This document shows, in pieces, positions 1 through 9,095 of a stretch of DNA of 26,639 nt. The stretch comes from Pleurotus djamor (taxonomy: Eukaryota; Basidiomycota; Agaricomycetes; Agaricales; Pleurotaceae): NCBI GenBank assembly GCA_029747585.1, contig JAPEVF010000631.1, forward strand, positions 1 to 26,639, written 5' to 3'. How positions within the stretch are numbered: the stretch's first letter is position 1; each line of letters opens with the position of its first letter. Both the position numbers and the translations under genes were made by a program. The notes below the pieces were generated by a model. It had not been told where the DNA came from. It was given only the letters and a program-made list of their open reading frames with translations, and did not search any database.

Positions 1-574
1 GTACTGGACGAACAGCATGTGTAGAGAGGTAGAGACGGTATTGAAAGTGAGAGAGAAACCCATGCGGTAATATGGATTCCTTGTATGCTACTGCGCTAAA
101 TAGATTGCAACGGTGATATGATGTTATGTTGGGGGGGGCGGGCGGCAAAACAGATAAAGAAGTACGAAAAAAACAAGTGAAAGTATGTAATGCAAGCACA
201 AAGATTACGGAGCATCGGGTAGTTGAAAAAAGCAATTGGAAGCAACAACGAAGCGTCAAGCGCGAATACGTGGAAATGCGGGTAGTAGGAGGGAGGTGAC
301 GCGATGCGGATTGAAGGTAGTGGATAGTGGAGGTGGATGGAGGATTTGTACAGAGGTAGTGTTGGTGGGTGGTGGTAGATGGTTTGTGTACAATTCATTG
401 TACAATTGGGATCGGGGGGGTTCGTTGATGGTGTGGGTATCAAAACGTTGGGGGGATTAACTTGTGCTTGCATGATACATTCGTGGTTTCGTCGCCGTTC
501 ATGCCCATGATGACGCATGAAAGATGAATCGTACGCGTGTCCGGTGGTGACCTCATCATGATGATAGATGAGGA
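1..574. other. Non-coding stretch at left edge
   Basis: No convincing gene. The longest open frames here are low-complexity (His/Pro-rich on the minus strand) and have no family signature. The stretch is G-rich, with a run of seven G near 131 and another near 415. It probably holds the 3' untranslated region of the VTT-domain gene that ends at 575 and the flank of a gene outside the window. Confidence 0.6.
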
Positions 575-2723
575 TCACGACTCGAACCGATCCCCATCAG
601 CCTTCTCCCTAACCAACACCGCCAACTGCCTCATCCTCTCCTCCCTCTCCCTCGCTCGCCGTCTATCCCCAGCCGTCAACTTCAAATGCTCTCTCCACTC
701 TTTGATCCACGTCCACCTCGCCGCATCCCTTCCTTGTTCCCTTTCGGCACCACTAGTCTCGATGACACCAACACTAGGTGTAATTGACGGAGACGAAGAC
801 GTCACAGGCACCGGAGGCCCAACAATACTCTTAAGCTTATCCTTCCCCAGAATCGGCGCTAGCGACAATACGGAGAGGAACGCCAACTTGAAGATAATCT
901 CCGGCGACAACAACACCGACGAAACCGTCTGCGTCGACGGAGACGATGAGATGGCGAGGGTTTGCAAAAGGTCGCCGATCTAGAATTGACAATGATCGAG
1001 AACCGCGTCAGTAAAGGGTGTTTGAAAAGGGGATTCGGAGGTTGAAAAAGGGTATTTGACAGCTGTTCTCAAAATCGTAGACGCAGCGAAAATTCAAATA
1101 TGTTGACCCAAAAGGCAGTTTCACTCCACCTTTGCGATGGGATGGGGCAAGTGTGTGGAGGGGAGGTGGAGAAACTCTCCGAAAGTGGGAATTTTGATAA
1201 CGAACGAACTTTTGTTTGCCGTCTAGGATTTTGCGAATAGCTGGAAAGGGCGATGACGTAAAAAAGAGATAAGAAAGGAATCCAGAACACTATAATTGGC
1301 AGGGCGATAACGTCATCTCGACAGGAGGCTCAATCGTTCGACAGGGCGATCGATTGTAAGAAACGCGGCACGGAAAACGTTGCAGGAAATGAATGGAGAT
1401 TGGGTGGGCACTGTCTCCCAGAGAGCCCGAAATAACCACAGCAACAAAGGGATGAAGGAAAACAAGGAATAGCTGTGATTTCTCACCTGACAAGTAACCG
1501 CAGTCCAGGGCAGCGACCCAATGAACGCGCCGAGGAAGCAATCGAGGATGGCTACGCCGCAGACTCCGCAAGCGATGTTGATGCCGGACCACGGGACGAC
1601 GCCGATGAGTCTGAGGATAGCTAGTCGGACCCATACTGATTGTTGTGATTGTTCCGAGGAAGGAGGTTTGGAAGCGGGTGCGATGGGGTCGGACTCGAGT
1701 GCTAGTGCTGTTCGGGTGAGGGAGAGGATGCGGGGGAAGAGGTAGGTGAGGAAAGGGGCGAGGGGAGTGGAGAGGAGGGATGCAAAGACGGATCCGAGTG
1801 TTGTGAGTGTTGTGAGAAGGATGGTAGCGTAGGCAGGTGAGAAAAGAGCGCCTGCTAGCACGTTCTGGAAATAGAAAAATGATTAGAACGCGGGGGAGGG
1901 GGGATGTTGGTGGAAATAGACGCAGACATACCCATATGACGGCGCCGGGTATTGACCAAGCATGCTTCCAAACCGCGGTAATGGACATTACGGCCAGGAC
2001 ATGTGCCAGGGGGAGAGAACCACTCTGTGAGTAGCCGTGTAGTTCCCGTCCGAGCTGGGCGAGGTCGGAGAGTGTGCGGGGCCATGAGAGGGAGATGGGC
2101 AGGGTTGAAAGGGAAAGGAGGACNGAGGGCTGTGGATATTGGGAATAGAAGAACGACAACTATTATCTGGCTCTGTATCTGTTATTTGCACACAAGTCAG
2201 CCGCATTTCCAGCAACTCAGATAATTTGAACTCACTGGAGGCAAGCCCTGATACCACGCGTACCATGCATGGGAGTTGTTCGGGGACGGGGGGACNGGGT
2301 TTCTCNGAGAATGTCTGGAAAGGTGGTCTGGTTGTGTGAGGCGGACAGGGGCAGGATGTAGTCGTCGGTGGATGATCTCCTGGACGACGAGGGCGTGTTC
2401 CAGGCAACAAGGGTGGGCTGGGGCGACTGGAGATGGGCCCACTCGAGCAGGCGGGATGCAACGAGAAAGAGCATGTTGGACTTGTGCTCTGTGTCCTGGT
2501 TGAGTGGGGGCGAGTCTGAGGGAGTGTGGATGGGCGAGGAAGCGAGGGACGTGGATGCGGTAACAGGAGAGAGCGCGGGAGTGTCTGCGGATGTCAAGTT
2601 GAGCTGGAGCTGCGGCAGATTGGACGCGGACCGACGACGCCCGAGTGACGCAGTCAGTGGCGCAGCCTGCAGAGACGTCGACGAGGCGCGATGGCGGGTG
2701 GTGGGAGGAAGCGACAACATCAT
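575..2723 (-). CDS. VTT-domain (SNARE-associated Golgi / TVP38-TMEM64) membrane protein
   Basis: Predicted polytopic membrane protein of the TVP38/TMEM64/DedA (VTT) family, which in fungi works in Golgi and vesicle membranes, possibly in lipid handling. Exons: 2723-2236, 2178-1932, 1864-1487 and 979-575, about 504 residues once three surplus N are ignored. The first about 150 residues are Ser/Pro-rich and disordered. Hydrophobic segments start at about 2165 and run through the VTT core, with the family-like pieces AWSIPGAVIW, NVLAGALFSP and RLIGVVPWSGIN, then a Cys- and Gly-rich helix ending in WTAVTCQ. After the last intron comes another hydrophobic segment and a charged Arg/Glu-rich tail. 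Start chosen at the first ATG of a tandem ATG-ATG. N at 2124, 2296 and 2306 each disturb the frame, and removing them gives one open product. The last intron (980-1486) is unusually long. Family assignment is firm; cargo and exact compartment are inferred. Confidence 0.85.
980..1486 (-). other. Unusually long intron (507 bp) of the VTT-domain gene
   Basis: Donor GTGAGA follows the codons for TCQ, and the acceptor TTCTAG precedes IGDLLQ. A CTGAC branch-like motif lies close to the acceptor. Joining across it keeps the frame and the family-like order of segments. I see no coding exon, small-RNA signature or transposon end inside. Every other intron I placed in the window is 134 bp or shorter. 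Confidence 0.65.
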
Positions 2724-2967
2724 CACCCTCTCTCTCTCAAGAAAAAGCAACAAGTTGAGAAATCGGCGCGGAAAAAGGGCACACGCTCAGTTTTAGTCAC
2801 ATCAAAATGACAAATCCCGCGTCTCGGTAGTGTAAGCACCATGACTCAGACTCATTCTCTGTTTTCGTTTCGGAACATATGTTTCATGTGTTTTGCGGCA
2901 TGATTACAAGGACAATGCATAGTAATAACACCAACGGCGCCAGGGCATACTGAGCGAATCCAAATGT

Positions 2968-3404
2968 TTAATGGGCCCTCCTGCTCTCTTGGATGATCGT
3001 GCTCAATTCCTCCAACTTGCGCTTCGAACGAAGAAGTGTACCCAACTAGCATAGCAATCCATAATAGTCAGAATCATCGTCAATCACCACGACAAAAAAC
3101 CAAAACTCACTCTCTTCTTGGTCAACTTTCTCGCCCTCTTATCCTTCGAGTTCCTCAACAACTCCATCACTCTCCTCTCATACGGCGAGAACCCAACAAC
3201 CTCACGAACAACAGACCGCACAAATTGCGTCTTGGTCGACGACTTGCCCTTACGCTGGGATGGACGGGCAGGGCGCTCGAGGGCAGTCGTAGGGTGCCCA
3301 GTGTTCAGGCCGACACGGAGGTCTAACACACGATTCGATAGACAATCAGCATTTCTCTTCTATCGTATACAGTGCTGGACGATGCACTCACTCGTTCGTA
3401 CCAT
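2968..3404 (-). CDS. RPL36: 60S ribosomal protein eL36 (L36e)
   Basis: Structural protein of the large cytosolic ribosomal subunit. Three exons, 3404-3392, 3322-3111 and 3045-2968, encode exactly 100 residues, the normal eL36 length. The first exon is only 13 bp (MVRT plus one base), and the spliced start MVRTNLRVGLN matches the family. The core carries the hallmark stretches [32 protein letters not shown] and KLTKKR, and the C-terminus is [20 protein letters not shown] followed by SRRAH. Introns are 69 and 65 bp. The protein is highly basic, as expected for an rRNA-binding protein. An intron right after the start is common in fungal ribosomal protein genes. The gene sits between the VTT-domain gene and the CK2 beta gene, all on the minus strand. 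Confidence 0.97.
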
Positions 3405-3797
3405 TTTTATCTGCGATTCTTCTTGAGGACGGGTGGCGGCTGGCGTTGGTGTTTACAAAATCAACGCCTGGTCACTCTGTGTCAAGGGGTCGTGTGCACG
3501 TGACTGATCTGTGGCTTGGTACTGTATAGTCGCGTTCTCACACTGATAAGATCATACATAAGATCAAGGCGATAAGGAAACGGCTCGGAGATAAGATCAC
3601 AAGTAGGTAGTAAAGTACTTGATACGAGATTGGCAACAAACATAGAGAGAGACGGAAAAACAGAGGACGAAAAAAGAGGAGAGAGAGAAGACAAGCACGG
3701 CACCCCTACAACACCAAGAAACAAAAAAAAAATCGTAAAGGAAACGGTACAACAACTAGTAAACATTCAACACTACACCAACCTCAAGCCTCAAAAC
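3405..3797. other. Intergenic: eL36 promoter and CK2 beta 3' region
   Basis: No gene recognised. It must contain the promoter of the eL36 gene (start at 3404) and the 3' end of the CK2 beta transcript. A perfect CACGTG palindrome lies at 3497-3502, about 93 bp upstream of the eL36 start codon. An A-rich tract occupies about 3720-3732. Confidence 0.5.
3497..3502. promoter_or_regulatory. CACGTG E-box upstream of eL36
   Basis: A perfect six-base CACGTG palindrome about 93 bp upstream of the eL36 start codon. bHLH factors of the Cbf1/E-box type bind such sites in fungi. A six-base match can arise by chance, so this is only a candidate. Confidence 0.25.
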
Positions 3798-5555
3798 TCA
3801 AACCTGGGCAGTCCCAGTCTGCCACTGCCGGATAATCTTCACCTTCCCAAACGCCGCATTCGGCGACGGAGAGGTTGCGTACAACATCGGGTTGCTAACC
3901 ACACGCTCCACGGGCGTCCGGGGTGCCGCGCTAGACGTCGGCGATGTGCGTGCGGACTGCGCCGTGGTGGGGAGTGATGATATCGTGTTCGTCGAAAGCG
4001 TCGACGCGGTTGTGAGAGACTCGGGTGCACGTCGTTGACGTCCGCCACTCATATGTCGCACGTGGGGATCGTCAACTTCATCTTCCTCCTCTTCTTCATC
4101 GTCTTCATCACCCTCGCCCGGTTCCTAAAACAAACCACCAAGTCAACATTCCGTCTCTCTCTCTCTCTCAATAACGTGAACAACAACTCACATTATCAAA
4201 ATCCTCCATCTGCCTCTCCCCCAAATCCCCATCTTCATCATCATCATCATAATCATCATCCTCATCCAACCACCTCCCCCTCCAATCAACCATATCCAAC
4301 TCACTAGGACTCTCCGGCCGCAACCGCAACCACTGCATCCTCGGCCCGCTCTTCGCCCGTTCACTCACTTTGAAACCATAGATACGGGGCACGTAGACGT
4401 AGCCTGCCGCGCGTTTTTNGGCCGCCGTGGGGGTTGGGGTTGACGAAGGGCGAGGCGCGGGAGTTGGAGTTGGAGTTGGAGGTGNCTACGAGGGGAGGAG
4501 CCGGGGGGAGGGGCTTTCCAGTAGGGTGCGGGTGCGAGTTCGCGGTAGCTGTGGAAGAAGAGGTGGGCGAAGGTCGTGCCGAAGAAGGCTCCTACATCAT
4601 CGTGGATTGAGGACATGGAATTACATCGTTGAGAATGATGCAGGGGGGACGTACCGTCAACACCTTGGAATCGACTACTCGGAGGGACGTAGATGTCGTT
4701 ACAGTTTGGGCAGAACAGCTTGACGGTGTCGAAGCCTGGCATGTCGGATCGTCCACAGGGAACGACTTTGGTGCCGAGACAGTAGACTCGAGGACATGAG
4801 CCGAATATTCCACTTTCGTATTTTTCGACCTGGATTGTAGAACATGGTGGAAGAGTGTGTGAGTGTGAATGTGAGGGCGAAGGATGGAGGGGAGGATAGA
4901 TGGAGGATGGTGGGGAATGGTGAGGAGGGAATGGAGGGATACTGGGAAAGAGAAGTAACGCACCATCGCTTGTAATCCAGCCCGTGTAAGTATATATCGC
5001 TGATGAACGAGCCCATACAACAGCTCCGCCGAGGACTCAACAATCGCAACATCAGGTATCTTCGCCGCATCCTCGTCTATTGCCAATCGGATTGGCAATG
5101 ATAAAAGCAGTGATCAGCATCAACACGACCAAGGTTGTGGGGAGAGGTGATGAAATGAGAGAAACACACCTGGCTCAACGTCCAACACCATCTCCATCGC
5201 TTCCTTCCAGAACGGTACCATCCCATTCAACCCCGTCAAGTTAAAATCATCCTCGATAAAATCCTCCGTAACTTCACAAAAGTATTCATGCCCAGGCAAA
5301 CTGCAAAACCAGCTTATCCACGTAAGCGTCGACGTCGGCGTTGAAGATGCTAACAATGATAACCAACCCCAAGAAAACCCCAATTCAGCACAATTCAACT
5401 CGATAGTAAGACGAACGAAGGATGAACGCACTGTACCCATCCTCCTGTTCGATATCTTCTTCTTCCATGTTCTCGTCGCCTTCACCTGGTACGAGCTGCT
5501 CGTCCTCTTCTAGCCCAGCCTGAGATGACTCAAGCGATGGAGCCTGACGTGACAT
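3798..5555 (-). CDS. CKB1: Casein kinase 2 regulatory subunit beta
   Basis: Regulatory subunit that dimerises through a zinc finger and docks two catalytic CK2 subunits, a constitutive Ser/Thr kinase of nucleus and cytoplasm. Six exons: 5555-5432, 5349-5170, 5076-4964, 4829-4655, 4591-4192 and 4124-3798. Dropping N at 4419 and 4485 gives 438 residues. The N-terminus is acidic. Hallmarks follow: [50 protein letters not shown] and [14 protein letters not shown]. The zinc-binding cysteines are about C151, C156, C179 and C182 (CPRVYC and CPNC). Then come [19 protein letters not shown] and [20 protein letters not shown] fungal-type Ser/Asn/Pro-rich insert separates the last two blocks. The C-terminal extension is acidic (Asp-rich), then Ser/Thr-rich, making it much longer than the 215-residue human form. 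The fifth intron has a CT dinucleotide run. Alternative: it could be the CKB2-type paralogue. Confidence 0.95.
4153..4169. repeat. CT dinucleotide run in a CK2 beta intron
   Basis: A short run of about eight CT units on the plus strand, within the intron at 4125-4191. Read on the gene's own strand it is GA-rich, so it is not the polypyrimidine tract of that intron. It is a simple microsatellite. Confidence 0.7.
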
Positions 5556-5792
5556 AACTACAAACTTGAGGCAAAGCCGATGCCGAAGTGGTAAGGGATG
5601 CGCCTCGTTTTTGGGGAGTCCAACCGACCACGAGTTTACCAGCTGGTAAAACGTCGTTTTGGAGAGAAACAGTGTGATTCAAACTCCGATCACAATTCAG
5701 CCCAAAGGTGGAAGTGTTATTTTTGGAAATCGGATGAGCTATGGTCGAACACATGAAAATCTATTTTACGCTTTTTACTTTTGGTGGTTGAT

Positions 5793-7079
5793 TTACAGAA
5801 AAGTACATGTCCGACGTTCACTGACGTTTCCTGCCCAAAACGACGGGCCTAATATCACGAGTAAAACCAACTGCGCCACGGCCCAGCTCAAGAACACATA
5901 CCGCACCGATCTGCTAAACCGCAACGTAGCAGCCTCCGCCGCAAACGTACTCACCGTCGTCAGACACCCACAATACCCATCCACTAGCCCCTGGAGGATG
6001 CCACACGCATTCGGCGAATGCGGGTTCCCTGTGTTTTGGAGGACATGGAAGGTGCCGAGTAACGCCGTCCCAAGGATATTGGCGAGGAATGTACCCAAGG
6101 GGAACGTCTTGAAGGTTGGGTTGAAACGGATCGAGAGGAGATATCGGGTGAGTGCACCGGGGTAGGCGAATAAGAGGGCTGACGTTGCTTGGTGCCGGAA
6201 GGAAGGTGGGAGGCGGAAGTAGGTGGGGAATGTTGCTGCCCAGATGAGGACGGAAAGGAGGGAGATGGAGTATCGAATGGGTTTGGAGGGAGTGGGGATG
6301 TGGGGGATGTGAGGTGCCGAGATGATTGCTAACTTAGCACCGAAAATGAACGACCCGAGGGAGAGTGTTAGTGTGAAAACGGTTTTCCCGAGGCCGTCTA
6401 TGAACTGATAGGCATCAGTCACATTCAAGATTGTGAACCACGGCCGGAAACATGGATAGACGTACATCTCGAAGTCCACCACGGTGGGCTTGATCAACGT
6501 TTATCCAGGAATTAAAGACATCCAGCTGCCAACTGGAGAACGTCGTGAGAGAGCCGCAAAAGCCTACCAAGGTCCCTCCGTTGAGCCCGAATGATCGTCC
6601 TTGCAAGCAGATTATGGCCTACCGGTCGTTATCGCCGTATACAACGGTCCATAGCTAATCATAACGCAAGTTTCAGAATTTCCGATACTTTCATCAAGTG
6701 ACTGAGAACAGACGCACAAATTCCCAATCGGCTCTTTGAGGTGCAAGCAGAATCCCATTACAAGACACCCAAGTGACTGAGCATACGAAAGCGGAAAGAT
6801 GCTCTGTCCATCATACGTAGCCAGAGCTTGCAGTCCCATGCGAGCAAGAACACCGAAGATCGCAGACGGAGCAAGCAAGACAAGTACAGGGAAAGAGAGC
6901 GGCGGATATATCTTGCTTTTCGGAATTCCCTCGTGCACACTAGGAGGCTCGTCTATCGACGCAAGCTCCTCCGCCGCACCATCATCAGAATCATTCAGTT
7001 GATCATGACGGGGAGATGCAAGGGCAGGTGTTGGACTGGAAGTTAATCCGCGTGAGCGGACGGAGGACGAAGTTGGCAT
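5793..7079 (-). CDS. FEX1: Fluoride export protein (FEX1, fused double CrcB/Fluc domain)
   Basis: Plasma-membrane fluoride channel/exporter that protects eukaryotic cells from fluoride. Four exons, 7079-6718, 6654-6623, 6563-6466 and 6404-5793, encode 367 residues, close to the 375 of yeast FEX1. About 60 hydrophilic residues lead, then two homologous CrcB-like halves joined by a linking helix. The first half ends in GFCGSLTTFSSWQLD and the second carries LGTFLANILGTALLG and GYCGCLTTVSTFAAE, the paired signatures of the fused family. The first intron (6655-6717) uses a GTGCGT donor and restores IGNFYGPLYTAITTG. The second exon is only 32 bp. The start chosen is the ATG just inside the frame, with no closer alternative. 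The 5' end of this gene overlaps the left border of the tandem duplication that produced the two neighbouring seven-helix genes. Confidence 0.93.
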
Positions 7080-8856
7080 CAACCAGGGATGCGCTATTTT
7101 TAGATGGATCGTCGGGCTTTGTAGCTGTTTGTGGGTTTACTTCGCACTTCGCAACCAGAGCCATAAATTTCGGTAAATATAACACAGATAAGTCCGTGAA
7201 TGAGTATAAAATGAAGAACAGGGATATATGAGAGGGCAAATAACATAACAGAGTCTGAGAAACCCCGTTCACTCTGGTTTGCCACTTGTGTCTGAGAAGG
7301 AGTGTACATCTTCTCCATTCGACGACATGACACCCAGGTGAGTAGCGGTGGACCCCATACCCATAGTCGATTTATGACCGACTTGGAAGTTCATCGTGGG
7401 TAGCGTTGCTGTTGCAAATGTATCCTTCTTGAACGCTCGGCCTTGAGCGACTCGATAAATGATGAGGTATCCAGCAATTTGCTGTGGCGCCGATCAGCCA
7501 GGTATCAGCATCACAGCTAAATCATTTATCAATCAAAACAATGGAGCGTACCTGTGCGACTGAGGCGAAGAATAGGAATACTTGATTTGTGGGGTGGTCC
7601 GCAGCATATGTGATCAAGAAGAGGAGAGCGAAGAGGGAGTATAATGCAGCACTCTCAACGATGATGATGTGAAGCGAAACATAGTTCTTCATGTGTTCTT
7701 CGCCAAGGGTGTTCTTGAGCTTGTAGCGATATATCAACAGGCGAATGGAAATGAGGATGGTCATAACGATGTTGACACCGAGGGAGATCGTGAAGTAGGA
7801 TGTCCCGTACGCTCTAGGAAGGGAGGAATAGAAGGACAATCCAGGTTGACTGGATTGAAGTGTCCAGAGGGTACCCATGACTATCGACTAGGCTCAGTTC
7901 CATAAACTTAGACGACGTGTAGGCAACTTACTGAAGGATGCCAAGAGCATCAGTGCAGGGAGGGCGACGACAAAGTAAGCAGTGATAGTGCCCGAGGCAA
8001 GCCAGATAACCCAGCAGCGCCATAGCTGTCATGTCCGTATATTAGCAAAGTCGAAAAAAGTGATACAGTCAACGAGGTACTTACCACCAGTAGGTCAGAC
8101 AAGAAGGTGAGAATGAACAGACATGCAATAAATATGACGTTGATGGGGAGGCTCTGGGTATCCAGGAAATATTGCCAAGGACCGCCGGGATATTCGCGAT
8201 TGTCCACGTAGTTTTCTTGAACAGTACGGACTTGGACGACTTGGAAGATCGTCTCGACACACATGAGAATGATGATGTAGGCCAGGAGGTATTTCGCGCT
8301 AGCAACAGCTTTGCGTTGCCTCCATAGGAATATCGCGCATGTAATGAAGAGAACGATCTGGATTCCTAAAGATCGGGCCTGAGTCAGAGCTGGGAAGTAA
8401 ATGGTACCGAAGGAGACAGAGACAACACACCGTAGCCTACGCCACCGACGAAGTCACCAGCCAAGAATGTCTCCTCTAAGAGGATGTCGTGTGCCGACTC
8501 CGATGGTGGGTACTTGGCGTGAATATCATGTTGCGTAGTGTTCGATTCCTGTGACATGTCAGACTTCAGACCGTCAAGTGCGACGACAATTCAAGGATGG
8601 GTATCTCCCTGGGGTAGCCACCACACATTACGAGACCTTTTTAAGCGAGACAACGAAGTCACAGCGTTGACATATCCTGGGGAGATAAACATAGCCCACG
8701 ACTCAGAACTGTCTTCCCCAACATTGAACAAACCTCATTGATGTATTGATGACAGTTCAACAGAAGATTTGACTGTTGCGCGGCTCATCGTTTGTTCTTG
8801 CGTGCTTCTGTGGCAACCCATATCTTTTACTTCTGCCGGTCGGCTTTGGTAATGGA
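7028..8856. repeat. Tandem duplication, left unit (about 1.8 kb)
   Basis: The left copy of a direct duplication contains the first seven-helix gene with its 3' flank and promoter. Shared landmarks with the right unit are CCGCGTGAG, the 18-mer at 7093-7110 (identical to 8906-8923), the 14-mer at 7136-7149 (identical to 8963-8976) and the promoter word ACAGTTCAACA at 8752. Borders are approximate because similarity fades. The left end reaches about 50 bases into the FEX1 coding region. Confidence 0.75.
7269..8557 (-). CDS. Uncharacterised seven-helix membrane protein, tandem copy 1
   Basis: Family not named by me. Similar proteins are, from memory, common as unassigned membrane proteins in mushroom-forming fungi. 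Five exons, 8557-8431, 8365-8085, 8025-7932, 7880-7552 and 7481-7269, give 347 residues. A polar N-terminus of about 42 residues is followed by seven hydrophobic segments. Marked pieces are GIQIVLFITCAIFLW, LAYIIILMCVETIFQVVQ, the loop YVDNREYPGGPW, FLSDLLVLWRCWVIW, MGTLWTLQSSQPGLSFYSSL, VSLHIIIVESAALYS and the last helix QQIAGYLIIYRVAQG. A Ser/Thr/Gly-rich tail of about 50 residues ends the protein. The layout resembles a receptor or channel, but no G-protein-receptor motif is evident. The first four exons have exactly the same lengths as those of the downstream paralogue, and across exon 2 (94 residues) I count 9 differences. Function unknown. Confidence 0.85.
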
Positions 8857-9095
8857 TGTTGGACTTGCTCCGCGTGAGTGGGTGGAAAGATCACAGACAT
8901 TGATGGCTATTTTTAGATGGATCTGCGGTTGATGGGTGGGCTAAATTTGCTGTTGTGCTGGTTTTACTTCGCACTTGGCACTAGCGTCAGTCAATTCTCG
9001 ATAAATATACACTCAATTTACATACACGGTTTCGCATTTGGTTCACATGAAAGTAGACAAGAAGCAATAAAACCTGGGCGACCTCGCTCACTCTC
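8558..9095. other. Intergenic between the tandem paralogues, with a FEX1-start relic
   Basis: The right part of this interval is the promoter of copy 1 (start at 8557) and resembles the region upstream of copy 2. The left border of the second duplicated unit lies at about 8857. The stretch 8857-8990 resembles 7028-7160, that is, the start-codon region of FEX1 plus the 3' flank of copy 1. No intact FEX1 frame remains. The rest is the 3' flank of copy 2. Confidence 0.6.

Noticed and set aside
96..578. 160-codon minus-strand open frame at the left edge
   Set aside because: His/Pro/Tyr-rich low-complexity composition, no family signature, and it touches the stop region of the VTT-domain gene. 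Probably antisense of G-rich untranslated sequence.
575..2723. VTT-domain gene as a pseudogene because of frame breaks
   Set aside because: Breaks coincide exactly with N characters and vanish when these are removed. The protein core is otherwise intact.
4200..4300. Possible repeat expansion of CAT/ATC triplets
   Set aside because: It simply encodes the Asp-rich acidic tail of CK2 beta on the minus strand, which is normal for the family.
4365..4742. CK2 beta frame read straight through both N
   Set aside because: It ends in a non-homologous sequence and misses [14 protein letters not shown], which lies in another frame. Dropping the N restores the family order.
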